From: Pictodentalium vernedei
Taxonomy: Eukaryota > Mollusca > Scaphopoda > Dentaliida > Dentaliidae
Length of the DNA: 64,000 nt
Direction: 5' to 3'
Assembly: GCA_031216915.1 (NCBI GenBank)
Contig: CM062290.1
Location: 163,100,453-163,164,452 of the forward strand
The position numbers and the translations under genes are program-made. The number at the start of each line of letters is the position of its first letter. Position 1 is the stretch's first letter. The notes below the pieces were generated by a model that saw nothing but the letters and a program-made list of their open reading frames with translations, was not told the origin of the DNA and ran no database searches. Of this stretch, positions 50,121 through 61,637 are shown piece by piece.

Positions 50121-51852
50121 ATGCCCAGGACAATTCCTTGTGGGCAATGTCTGCTGCCAAAGCATGTGGACGATTCACATGCTTCTTGCTCCTCATGTAA
50201 TGGGTGTTCGGCCGAGCAGCCATGTGGTCTCTGTGGATCTTGGTCATCCACTTTCTAGGCGTCAGTTAACCGTGTCGTTCGTTCTCGTGGCCATACCTCC
50301 TGCGGGAAAGGAGAATGCGGTCGTTCGGGGGCTCCCGAGCCGACCATGTCTGGTGAGAGTTATTCCTCCTCCGTGGGGGTTGTGCAGTCTTTTCCTGTAG
50401 TGGATACTGCGGGAGCCATTGAGTGTTCTGGTGAAGAGGTCCGCGGTGACTCTCATGAGTTCTTGCTATATTGATCCTCGGGGTGCCTCGTACCCCTATA
50501 CACGTCTGCCTTCAGATGTTTCGGCTGCCGCCCGTCATCCCTCATCGGGTGTTTTGGAGGATCGTGACCCTTCGCTGGTTAAGAGGGTCAGAGGTGAAGC
50601 CACTTTGCCGGTTCGCTCCCCTGTCGAACTGGCCAGTTTGGGCAGTGAGCTTAGGGAGGCCCTCTCCTTACTCACTCAGGTTCTGTCAAAGAGCCTTCCT
50701 GTTGCTTCCAGCGAGGCAGCGAGTGGTTTCCAGGCGCCTCCTATGGCGCCGCCTCCCGGGATTGGAAACAGGCCGGTTTCTGATCCCCCTGGTGTCCCGA
50801 CACCATGGGAGGCATCGGCTGGTTTGCCCATGATGGGCTATGTGTCTTCCGACTCTGGGGAGGAGTCTGACATGCTTGATGTCGAGGGCCAGCAGTCTTC
50901 GGACTTGGGGGCAGCTCTTGACTTTGTGTTTGGGTTTCTGCCTGATCTCAAACCAGCTAACCAGCCGACAGTGTCAGCCAGGCTGTGATCATCGGTCGCG
51001 CGCCTACAGCCTGTGGAGCAACCTGCTTCTGGGCGCCTTCGACCGTGCCAGGCAGTACAGGTGGTTGAAGCATTTTCAGCATTGAACTCCAAGCTGAGTT
51101 CCAAGGCTATGAAGGCTCCGTTCTTCGCCAGGGTTGACACCTTTTTGCCTCCTGTGCGTTATCATTCCTACGATTCCGCCAATCCGTCAGTCTGCCAGAC
51201 TTTGACGGTTCTGGATCAGGACTCCACTTCCCTTGGGCTTTCCAAGCCCAAGTCTGCCTTCATTCCAATGACGACTCTGGAGTCCACGTTGGGCTTATCT
51301 AGAGAGATGCTTGGCATGCTTTCTCTCTCAGATCACGTCGTCTCAGCTTTAGCTGCTTATCTGCCTCCAGATAAGTTTGACGAGGTACAGGCTCCTTTGC
51401 GTGTGCTGTCCAAGGCGCTCATGCTTCTTACTCACATGCATGCTTGTAACACGGCTAATCCGGAATTAGTTCGAAGGGACGCTGTGCTGGACACAGTACG
51501 ATGCCTTCCCGGTGAGCAGCGCGCTGCTCTTCGATCTGCTTCTTTGGCAGGTCCGCAACTTTTCCATGGTTCCGTGTCGACGGTCCGGGATGACGTCCTA
51601 CGTCATTCCAAAGATCAGCTGCTGTTTTGACAGCTTGATCAGCCTTTTAGGGGAGGCAGGGGCCGTTCCAAGCCTAACAAGTACCCTTCTGCTTCCTCTG
51701 CGAAGCAAAAGGCTGGTCCTTCTGCCGCCGCTTCTACTTCTTACTCAAGGGGTAAGGGTTAGGATCAGCAGAATCGAGGGAAGTCTCAGGATTCTTCATT
51801 TAGTAGAGGAGGTGGTTTCTCCTCTCGCGGGCCTCGTCGGGGCTCGAAATGA
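50121..51852 (+). pseudogene. DIRS-B1 gag, with stops
   Basis: The ATG at 50121 opens a cysteine-rich module (CGQC, SCSSC, CGLCGSW), parallel to the N-terminus of DIRS-A gag; that frame ends at 50258. The main body lies in another frame from about 50420 to 51852 and is interrupted by in-frame TGA at 50986-50988, TGA at 51628-51630 and TAG at 51760-51762. All three can be explained by C-to-T change from CGA or CAG. The tail is Arg/Gly/Ser-rich (SFSRGGGFSSRGPRRG) and ends at TGA 51850-51852. Confidence 0.85.
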
Positions 51853-53811
51853 AGGTCCTCACCTGAACTCGTCCCAGGTTGGAGGAAGGATAGCAGAGTT
51901 TGCAGACCATTGGGCCACCATCACATCCGATCTGTTAGATGTTGTTTGGTCTGGGCTGCGAATGTCCTTCCGAAGGCACCCCACTCTGTCCAGGGTGCCT
52001 CTTCCAACCACAGTTCCTTCAGACGTTTTACATCGGGAACTTTTGTCCATGGAGATTGGCAGTCTCCTGGCAAAGGGGGCGATCGAGGTCATCAAGAACA
52101 TTCAGTCAGTTGGTTTCTATTCCCGCCTGTTCTTGGTGCCGAAGAAGGACGGCCGACTCCAACCGGTTATCGATCTGAGTATCCTGAACCAGTCTATCAT
52201 TGCTCCCAAGTTCAGCATGGAGACTTTCAGGTCGGTCCGCCATTCAATTCACCAGGGAGATTTCGCTGCCAGCATCGACCTGCAAGATGCTTACTTTCAT
52301 GTTCCGATGCATCGGGCTTTTCTGGGGCGAGTTTACCAGTTCAATGCCATGCCTTTCACCTCAACCTGGCTCCTTGGGCCTTCACCAGACCGATGTCGCA
52401 TGTGATAGCATTCCATCGCACACAGTCCAGGGTGACTACTTCGGCATATCTGGACGATATCCTCCAGAGGCATTCCAATGCTGCCTTACTGGAGTCGGAT
52501 GTCTCCACTCTGTTGAGCTTGCTCATGTCGCTAGGCTTCAGAGTCAATGAGGAGAAGTCGGACCTGGTCCCTTCTCAGTCGTTTTGTCATCTGGGGATGG
52601 CTTTCCAAACCCAATTCAATTTGGTAGCGGTTCCCCAGGCCAAGGCTGTGATTCTCTCAGCTTTTGCTCTGACTCTGTCCCAGTCCACATCCGCGACAGC
52701 TCGGAGTTTTCTCCGGCTGATCGGTCTCTGCAGTTCGGTGACGGATTTCATTCCTCTAGGTCGGCTGCGTGTCAGACCTCTCCAACACTTTCTGCTCAGT
52801 CGTTGGAGACCGAATGTAGATTCTCTGGATCTGGTGCTTCAGTTTCCGGAATCTCTTTATCCTCACCTTCTACCCTGGACAGATGTTCAGTCGAATATGC
52901 AGGGTGTTCCATTGAACTTACCCACATCCGATCGCGTTCTGACGGCAGATGCCAGTGATCTCGGAAGGGGTGCGACGTTGGATCCTCTGGGTCTTTCCCT
53001 CCACGGGATATGGGACCAGGATCAAGCAGCTCTACACATCAACCAGAAGGAGCTTCTTGCTCTTCTTCTGAGTTTCAGGCAGTGGATCCCTCACCTTTCG
53101 AATCGCCAGGTCCTTCTGCTGTCCAACAATTCGACAGTGGTTGCTTACATTTGGAACCAGGGCGGCACGCACTCGGTTCCGATGTACAAATTGGCTCGGG
53201 ATCTTCTACTGCTCGCTCAGGATGTCCACGCCGGGGTGGTTGTTCGTCACATTCCCGGTCGTCTGAACGTCCTAGCCGACTCCCTGTCCCGACAGGGCAG
53301 GGTTATTTCCACCGAGTGGATGCTCCACAGGGCGGTGTTCCAGTCGCTTTGCGATCTCTGGGGACGTCCCCACATCGATCTCTTTGCGACTTGTTGGAAC
53401 CATCAGGTGGACACTTTCGTGTCCCCGTGTCCAGATCCTCTGGCTTTTGCCGTGGACGCTCTGTCACTCGATTGGAACGGTCTAGTCGGCTATGCCTTCC
53501 CGCCGGTTCCGATTCTGCCTCAGGTTCTAGCCAAAATTCGAACCTGCAGTTGTCGAATCATTCTGATCGCTCCCCTGTCGCCTCAGCAGGTGTGGATCAA
53601 TCAGCCCCGCTCTCTGATGGCAGCGGTTCCGGCACGTCTCCCGCTACGTCGCAACCTTCTTTGTCAAGGTCACCCGAGGAAGTTTCATGTCGACCCGACT
53701 TCATTGTGCCTTCACGCATATCTTTTGTCAGGTCCTGTCTCCTCTGTAGAGGTTTTTCGAGACGAGCAGTGGAGTGCATTTCTTCTTCAAGGAGGCACTC
53801 CACTGGTTTAG
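51780..53811 (+). pseudogene. DIRS-B1 RT / RNase H / methyltransferase-like, disrupted
   Basis: Begins in the frame overlapping the gag tail (NEGPHLNSSQVGGRIAEF). Motif A SIDLQDAYFHV is intact. A deletion removes the KYLRFA-equivalent, and a frameshift near 52355 moves coding to the next frame, which runs LNLAPWAFT, YLDD and LGMAF, then RNase H and the methyltransferase-like domain (DLFAT, SPCPDPLAFAVD, FPPV). RNase H has DAS, KEL and ADSLS, but the third acidic position reads LSNN where DIRS-A1 has LSDN, an Asp-to-Asn loss. Not functional. Confidence 0.88.
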
Positions 53812-54763
53812 CTTATGCAGCTAAATGGAAGGTCTTCTGTCGATGGTGTGCTGATCACTCTGTTGATTATGCCAATCCTTCGATTTCACAGATTGCGGAG
53901 TTTCTGGTATATCTGTTTGATTCTCCGGGTCTCCAGCCTGTTACCACCAAGGGTTACAGGTCCATGCTTTCAGAGACTTTTTCTTATGTGGGGAAGCATC
54001 GTATCGGCACTAATCCTTACCTCTCCAAGCTTGTTCGGCACTTTTCTTTGAAAAGGCCTCGGACTTTGCAGCTTACCCCAGGATGGAATCTTTCGTGGGT
54101 GCTGCTTTGCTTGGGGAGGGGGCACCGTTCGAACCTTTATCCCAGGTGGATATGCATTTTCTCACATATAAGACGGCGTTTCTGATGGCGTTTGCTTCTG
54201 CCAGACGGGTTAGTGAGCTTCACGCCCTCTTGGTTGACCCGGCCTTTTTTAGGAGCTCTCCCAACAGTGATTGCTCTTTTCTGGCTAAGAATCAGTTACC
54301 AGATACTACTCCTCCTCCTATCTGTATCAGGGCTCTTCCTTCTGTGGAGGGTAATCGCCCTTTGCTCTGTCCGGTCTGTGCTATTCGCATTTATCTCAAT
54401 CAGACATGTTTCATACGGAAAGGCAGGAAACGTATTTCTCTGTCTCTTATTCCTAGTCGACAGAAGATCTCTCCTCAATCCATTTCTCGATGGATTTGTC
54501 TTGCTATTCGTACGGCTTACGGTCGTTTGGCTGCTGGCAATTGTATTACCAATCGTATTTCTGCCCACGAGGTGCGTGCATTGTCCACCTCTTACGCTTA
54601 TTCTAACTCCGTGAAGTTGTCGGATGTTATGCAGGCAGCCTACTGGAGAAATGCCTCTACTTTCTCCACCTTCTATCTGCGCCAGTTGCAGGAGCAGTCG
54701 GAGGACCTTTTTGCCTTGGGTCCTCTTTCTTCTGCTCAAGCTGTTGTCTGCCCTAGCCATTAG
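53010..54763 (+). pseudogene. DIRS-B1 tyrosine recombinase, frameshifted
   Basis: One frame covers the overlap with RT and the N-terminal DNA-binding half (AKWKVFCRWCADH, QPVTTKGYRSML) to about 54110. A frameshift in a G-rich stretch (54110-54125) moves the catalytic half to another frame ending at 54763. The catalytic Arg (SARRVSELHAL), HEVR box and Tyr (TFYLRQ) are all retained. Homology to the DIRS-A1 recombinase is clear over the whole length. Confidence 0.9.
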
Positions 54764-54975
54764 GCTTCTTGCAGGTCAGTTTCAGCCTTGCGCTGTTACT
54801 GCCCTTTTCTGTCTGTGTGTCACACAGGCCCATATGTCTCCTTTCATTGTCTTTTACCAATGATTGCGACGTTATGGTTGATAAGCCTCGGGACATCTTC
54901 CTTCTGCTTCACGGTTCCAGTGCACTGGGGTTATGTGTGGGTTGGTTATGCGATTCCCTCCAGCCTATTGTCTAT
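54764..54975 (+). other. DIRS-B1 3' non-coding region
   Basis: Short region between the recombinase stop and the internal complementary region. No poly-G tract, unlike DIRS-A. Confidence 0.6.
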
Positions 54976-55068
54976 TGAGCCTGTAGTAAACAATTGTGAG
55001 TAGGTTGATAAAAAATCTAAATTTTATAGTAAATTTCCTTTCTTATTATACCTACCACAATTGTTTAC
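54976..55068 (+). repeat. DIRS-B1 internal complementary region
   Basis: The reverse complement runs from the right end (AAAATTTAGAT, 55412) straight into the left end (TTATCAACCTACTCAC, from about 49414). It confirms both boundaries. Confidence 0.9.
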
Positions 55069-55146
55069 ATGGAGGCCCTCCCGTCTTCTTTTACGGGTAA
55101 AGAATCCTTCCTCCCCGCTGATCACATAACTCTAATGTTGGCAGAT

Positions 55147-55412
55147 TCAAAAAGAATGAGTCTTTAGCGACGTATATGCGCACTGGCAATGGGAGAGAGC
55201 GTCCCATACTGGGTCTGTGCTGGTTGCTCTCGACCCAATTTTGGCTTATTTTTTCTTGGTGCTTTTGCACCACTTTTCTTTCCCAAATTGCTTGGGAAAG
55301 ACAAAAATAGAGAGTATATTATCCGAGTTAGGGACTTCCACTGTAGTGCAAGCCTGTAGTAAACAATTGTGGTAGGTGTAATAAGAAAGGAAATTTACTA
55401 TAAAATTTAGAT
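55147..55412 (+). repeat. DIRS-B1 right inverted terminal repeat
   Basis: Inverted copy of 49411-49690 plus an AT-rich outer extension (about 55380-55412) also found in the internal complementary region. Confidence 0.88.
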
Positions 55413-55785
55413 ATTTTAAGAAGGACTGGACAAATATTTATTAATAAGTATGAGTCAGCCTTAGAAGGGTTTGAATCAAACAGGCCACAACAATTGCTAA
55501 CATTTGGCTTATGGTGCGCCATACAAGGATCCCCATTGTAACATTAACCCCATGAAGATTTATTTTCTAGTTTAGCAACTGACTGTCGCCCACCTTTACA
55601 ATACTTTACCTATACATTTGTTTCATGCTTCGATCAGTATTTATGTACAGACTGTTTCAATACTTTATATGTACCTTTATTATCATGTTATTACCTAGAT
55701 GTGTGTCATTGCTGTGTCACATACTATACATGTACATGTCTTACACAAGTTGAGCTACAGTGTCATTGACACTTTCATTTATTTG
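55413..55785 (+). repeat. Family 2 element, right part
   Basis: Matches the tail of the complete family 2 copy (17930-18157), including GTATTTATGTACAGAC, the stem AGTGTCATTGACACT and TTCATTT. It is the continuation of 47062-49410 across DIRS-B1. Confidence 0.8.
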
Positions 55786-56849
55786 AGGTAGGGAAGTGGG
55801 ATAAAACTAAAGCCTGTTTTATGAGAGTCGACCATCTCCTTTAGTACCACCCTTGCCCACAAGCCTCATTCTGTAAAATGTTAGCAAACTTTTTGTGAAG
55901 CCATCCAGGCATGTCTTAAGGCATTTTCAATTGCTGCATACTTGGCACTTTTTGTCAGTTTGAAATACACTATAGGTGGATGTACATGAAGGTGGGTATA
56001 CAGTGAAGTGGGTTTAAAGGAAGAGGTTGTTGCACAACAAATAAACATCATAAAAAGGAAACATGTTAAAAAATTAAGAAGCCCCAACAGCATGGGAATA
56101 TTGCCTTTATTTCCACTGTAGTGCTTGCATTTGCCTACTATGCTATTTCTAGTGGTTTGTTATGGTGATCATGGGTATGAATCAGTGGCATAGTCGGGAG
56201 GGGGGGCACATATCTCCCCCACCAAAAAAAACAAAAATTGGATCCCCTCCCCCATGTTAACCCATATTGTAAACATCGGGCAAGAAATTTTAATATCTAG
56301 ATATTTTTACTTGTAAGATGTATGAAGGGTGTCATCCCAACAAGACGAATGTCTGAAAATCCCGACAGGACGAAAACTTCTTTTTTCATTAACTATAGAG
56401 AAAATTCGTGAAGAGATTTATAAAGTGTATAATTATGCTCTTTTGGGGTGGTTGTTTCACATGTTTCAGTACTTGCTGAATAGTTATTATTAATATTTTT
56501 ATTTCTCATCTCTTGATCGCCCACATTCACTGTCTGATATGAGCAAGAGTTTATTTCCATAGTGAGTTCAATTGTTATATCCTTAAGTCTTACTTTGTCA
56601 ATACTTAAAAAAAAAAAGCATTCTCGAAACAAGAGATTTTTATATAAATTCTGATACTGGCCCCAAAAGTTAAAACATTTCTGGTAAAATATTTTAATAT
56701 TTTAATAGATTTCTTGTATATTCCTTGTCATAATTTCCATCCCCACGTAATTTACGCTTTATAAAATTGAGAGGATAATTCGCAGTTCAAAACCGAACCT
56801 TACCACAACCTATTGTCCTCACAATTTTATAAAGCATAAATAACATGCA
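55786..56849. other. Unannotated AT-rich sequence
   Basis: No recognisable element. Open frames are below chance-significant length. CCACCAAAAAAAACAAAAATTG and similar low-complexity tracts are present. Confidence 0.5.
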
Positions 56850-59430
56850 CACCGATAAAAAAATAGGCCGATGAAATCGTCAGATGTGTACCCATACGCG
56901 CAACTAGTAGAAAGCTGTATGACGGAGGGCCACCACGGATGCCGACATTATGTACACCATACAAGGTATGGGTACATATAGAAATGGATTGGAGGAGTGT
57001 CTAATTTGATGGATAAAGAGTTAATATCTCCGGATCAAATTATCAGATTTACATAAAAAACTATACAGCACAGCACATCAGTAACCTGAATAAATATATA
57101 AAGTAACATGACAATCGGATTGATATTTTTTGAGTTATCCCATGCCAAAGGGATTGGAGGAATTTTCAATTTGAAGGATAAAGGGTTAATATCTCCGGAT
57201 CAAATTATCAGATTAACACCAAAAACTATACAGCTCAGCACATCAGTAACCTGAACACAATTATAAAGTAACTTGACAATCCAAGCAATATTTTTCAAGT
57301 TATCAAATGCCAAAGGGATTAGAGGAATTTTCAATTTGAAGGATAAAGGGTTAATATCTCAGGATTAAAATAACAGATTTACACCAAAAACTATACAGCT
57401 CGGTACATCAGTAACCTGAACACAAATATAAAGTAACCTGACAATCCAAGCAATATTTTTCAAGTTATCGAATGCCAAAGGGATTGAAGGAATTTTCAAT
57501 TATAGGGATAAATGGTTAATATCTCAGGATTAAATAATCAGATTTACACCAAAAACTATACAGCTCGGCACATCAGCAACCTGAACACAAATGTAAAGTA
57601 ACTTGACAATCCAAGCAATATTTTTCAAGTTATCGAATGCCAAAGGGATTGGAGGAATTTTCAATTTGAAGGATAAAGGGTTAATATCTCAGGATCAAAA
57701 TAACAAATTTACACCAAAAACTATACAGCTCGGCACATCAGTAACTTGAACAGAAATATAAAGTAACTTGACAATCCAAGTAATATTTTTCAAGTTATCG
57801 AATGCCAAAGGGATTGGAGGAATTTTCAATTTGAAGGATAAAGGGTTAATATCTCGGGATCAAATCATCAGATTTACACTAAAAACTATACAGCTCGGCA
57901 CATCAGTAACATGAACACAAATATAAAGTAACTAGACAATCCAAGCAATATTTTTCAAGTTATCGAATGCCAAAGGGATTGGAGGAATTTTCAATTTGAA
58001 GGATAAAGGGTTAATATCTCAGGATCAAATTATCCGATTTACACCAAAAACTATACAGCTCGGCACATCAGTAACCTGAACACAAATATGAAGTAAATTG
58101 ACAATCCAAGCAATATTTTTCAAGTTATCGAATGCCAAAGGGATTGGAGAAATTTTCAATTTGAAGGATAAAGGGTTAATATCTCAGGATCAAAATAACA
58201 GATTTACACCAAAAACTATACAGCTCGGCACATCAGTAACCTGAACACAAATATGAAGTAAATTGACAATCCAAGCAATATTTTTCAAGTTATTGAATGC
58301 CAAAGGGATTGAAGAAATTTTCAATTTGAAAGATAAAGGGTTAATATCTCAGGATCAAAATAACAGATTTACACAAAAAACTTTACAGCTCAGCACATCA
58401 GTAACATGAACACAAATATAAAGTAACTAGACAATCCAAGCAATATTTTTCAAGTTATCGAATGCCAAAGGGATTGGAGGAATTTTCAATCTGAAGGATA
58501 AAGGGTTAATATCTCAGGATCAAATTATCCGATTTACACCAAAAACTATACAGCTCGGCACATCAGTAACCTGAACACAAATATGAAGTAAATTGACAAT
58601 CCAAGCAATATTTTTCAAGTTATCGAATGCCAAAGGGATTGGAGAAATTTTCAATTTGAAGGATAAAGGGTTAATATCTCAGGATCAAATTATCCGATTT
58701 ACACCAAAAACTACACAGCTCAGCATATCAGTAACCTGAACACAAATATAAAGTAACTAGACAATCCAAGCAATATTTTTCAAGTTATCGAATGCCAAAG
58801 GGATTGGAGAAATTTTCAGTTTGAAGGATAAAGGGTTAATATCTCAGGATCAAAATAACAGATTTACACAAAAAACTTTACAGCTCAGCACATCAGTAAC
58901 TTGAACACAAATATAAAGTAACTTGACAATTCAAGCAATATTTTTCAAGTTATCGAATGCCAAAGGGATTGGAGGAATTTTCAATCTGAAGGATAAAGGG
59001 TTAATATCTCGGGATCAAATCATCAGATTGACACCAAAAACTATACAGCTCGGCAAATCAGTAACCTGAACACAAATATAAAGTAACTAGACAATCCAAG
59101 CAATGTTTTTCAAGTTATCGAATGCCAAAGAGATTGGAGGAATTTTCAATGTGAAGGATAAAGGGTTAATATCTCAGGATCAAATAATCCGATTTACACC
59201 AAAAACTATACAGCTCAGCACATCAGTAACCTGAACACGAATATAAAGTAACTTGACAATCCAAGCAATATTTTTCAAGTTATCGAATGCCAAAGAAATG
59301 GATATGGACGCCGGATGGACAGACAGATGGACGGACAGACAGACGGACGGACAAAGGATGGATGAACGACGGATGGTCACCCCGGATGCCGGCATTAAGT
59401 GTACCATACATAGTATGGGTACACATAAAA
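56850..59430 (+). mobile_element. Family 4 satellite-cored element, expanded copy
   Basis: Left end with AATAGGCCGATGAAATCGTC and TGTACACCATACAAGGTATGGGTACA. The core (about 56990-59300) is about 14 monomers of exactly 165 bp; ATGCCAAAG starts at 57142, 57307, 57472, 57637, 57802 and so on. The right end has the GGACAGACAGATGGACGGAC tract and hairpin GTGTACCATACATAGTATGGGTACAC. Neighbouring monomers are highly similar. The sister copy at 25628-26545 has four. Confidence 0.9.
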
Positions 59431-61240
59431 AGGGTTAAATTATTATATAATATGGTACAAGATGTAAACTCCTTTATGTTTTGTTACTGTATTGTTAATT
59501 TATTGGGTTTTTCTATCTGGTTTATATTATCGTAAGCAGGTTTTTTTCTTGAAAAATAAAATTCCACTTCAAAATACCCTTCTCGTATACATTTTTTGCC
59601 AGAACCTCAAAATAAATGGGCTATGCAGTCATTTTAATTAAATTTGTTTTGTTGGGATTCGTCTTGTTGGGATGACCAATTTCGACATTCATGTTGTTGG
59701 AATAAACAGTATGAGGGGGTGTGTTATAGCAAATTTACATGTGATATATTTCATAATTTATTCATATTCTATTTGGTGGTAATGTGGCATAATTATTGAT
59801 GCCTTTCACAACTTAAAAATTATTGACCCAAATGGACAGCGACAAGGAACTTGCATTTTTTTTTTGTTCTTGAATTTCAAACTTATTCCCCGAGGAAGGC
59901 AGTGTGCCTCGTCCAATGAGAGGGGGGCACCACCTCTCATGCTAGCTCCCATTGGGTCACAAGTAATCATTGTGTGAAGTAAGAACAAAATTAGGCCATT
60001 GAATAATTTTTCATGAGCCAGACAAGTTAGAAAGGAGATGTAAACAACTGGCAGTCTGTGACCCTGGTCTTGTGGTATGACCATGGTTCAAGGTCATGAC
60101 ACTCCCTTGAGTCATAAGCAAACTTTGTGAAGAATGAACAAGATCAGTCCATTGGAAAACGTTTTATGAACTGGACAAAGTTAGAACAGCTGAACAGACA
60201 GACACCCTGATGATTGACCCTAAAGTGTTGTTTCTTTTGTTACAAACTCAACCCCCTAGCACTTGAGGGCAAAGGGATAACCACTTAAGGAAACAATACC
60301 CGATACTTAGACAATGGAAATCTTTTGTGTTAGGCCACACCTGCTACCGCTGAAGGTACTGAATGTCTGACTGGATGGCTGGACAAAGTGGCTACTATAA
60401 ATGATCCCTCCCACCCCCACCCCCCCCAAAAAAAAAAAAAAAAAAAATATAAATTCAGGGAGCATAAAAATAGTGAGCAGGTGTTTAAGGTAAAGTAGTT
60501 TGAATTTTTTAGACCTGCACAAGGCTGATTGTGTGGGGAGAGGGCAGTGCATAGGTAATAATGTTTTCCCCCCTCCCAGTGACAGTAAGTTAGGTGTATT
60601 TAAATTTGTTCAGTTATTTTGGCTACCTACCCAAACCCACCCTAAACCATCGGAACAATGTTTCTGAAACTCAAATGTAATAGTCCACCAGGTGTTAACA
60701 TCTGTACAGATGATTTTAAATACTATAAAAATATATTTTGGTGACAAGGTAAAGTGTGAAAAAATATGCAGGCTGCATTCTTATCCCTGAACAAATATAA
60801 TGAAACTGGTTGAATAAAATCTGGATACTGTGTGGGATATATCTGTGTTGAATAGTCTATTAAATGATCAAAATGCATAGCAAAGATGACCGATTGGGGG
60901 TGCAAACCTGATTTGTTCAGACTGTGATGGTTCAAGTCCTAAAAATTTTTCAACTACATTATCAAAGCATGCCTAAATGATAGAGTTGGAATATTAGTCA
61001 GTCAGTCAGGTTTATAGTTAAAAATTCAAGAATTCTTTGAAATTTAGAAGTGAATAAATAAACTATCCTTGTAGTAGTCGTGACACAACTTCTTATTCAA
61101 TAATTTCAATTAACGTGTATTGCACCAGTTCGCAAAATTGGTCATGCTGGGCCCAATGAAGGCCAATTTGGATACTAGGGACCTCCTTTTGTATAACCAA
61201 TTGTGTATTTGACACAAGTCTAAGTATCAGATCTAGTATT
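59431..61240. other. Mostly unannotated, with a small dispersed tandem repeat
   Basis: At about 59890-60240 two degenerate units of about 150 bp share GGGTCAYAAGYAA, AGAACAARATYAGKCCATTG and GAACTGGACAAAGTTAGAA. A C run followed by an A run is at 60419-60446. No gene recognised. Confidence 0.5.
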
Positions 61241-61390
61241 TTAACCCTTTACCTAACACAAAAAGTAGACGACACTTGCAAACAAAATTCTTGAATAACA
61301 AATTTTTTTCATTTTTGGTCTCAAGAACATAGGTTATGACCCTCATTGGAACGAGCTCAACGAACAAGTATAAGTATCAGATCTAGTCTT
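61241..61390. repeat. Partial TTAACCC MITE in tandem
   Basis: A 5' half copy (TTAACCCTTTACCTAACACAAAAAG, 61241 on) lies directly before a complete copy. The two halves are about 95% alike by eye. Confidence 0.65.
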
Positions 61391-61637
61391 AACCCTTTAC
61401 CTAACACAAAAAGCAGACGACATTTGCAAACAAAATTCTTGAATAACTAATTTTTTTCATTTTTGGTTTTAAAAACATAGGTTATGACCCCTCATTGGAA
61501 CGAGCTCAACGAGCTCATTCCAAAGAGGGGCATAACCTATGTTTTTGAGACCAAAAGTAAAAAAATAATAAAAATTAATTGCCGATTTTTGTGAATAGCG
61601 CTGGCCTGTTTTGGCCGTTACGTTGGGTAAAGGGTTA
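61391..61637. mobile_element. TTAACCC MITE, complete copy
   Basis: Inverted ends TTAACCCTTTACCTAAC and GTTGGGTAAAGGGTTAA. The central palindrome of about 38-bp arms is centred near 61522 (ACATAGGTTATGACCCC paired with GGGGCATAACCTATGT). About 247 bp, non-coding, capable of folding into a long hairpin. Confidence 0.75.

Larger units (their letters stand above)
49411..55412 (+). mobile_element. DIRS-B1, second DIRS family, decayed
   Basis: 6.0 kb, same gene order as DIRS-A but unrelated termini. Inverted terminal repeats lie at 49411-49690 and 55147-55412 and the internal complementary region at about 54976-55068. Gag, RT and recombinase are all broken by stops or frameshifts. The two terminal repeats differ by small indels (a repeated TTTTGTCT and a ~20-bp segment on the left), suggesting an older insertion than DIRS-A1. 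GC content is visibly higher than in the surroundings. Confidence 0.92.
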
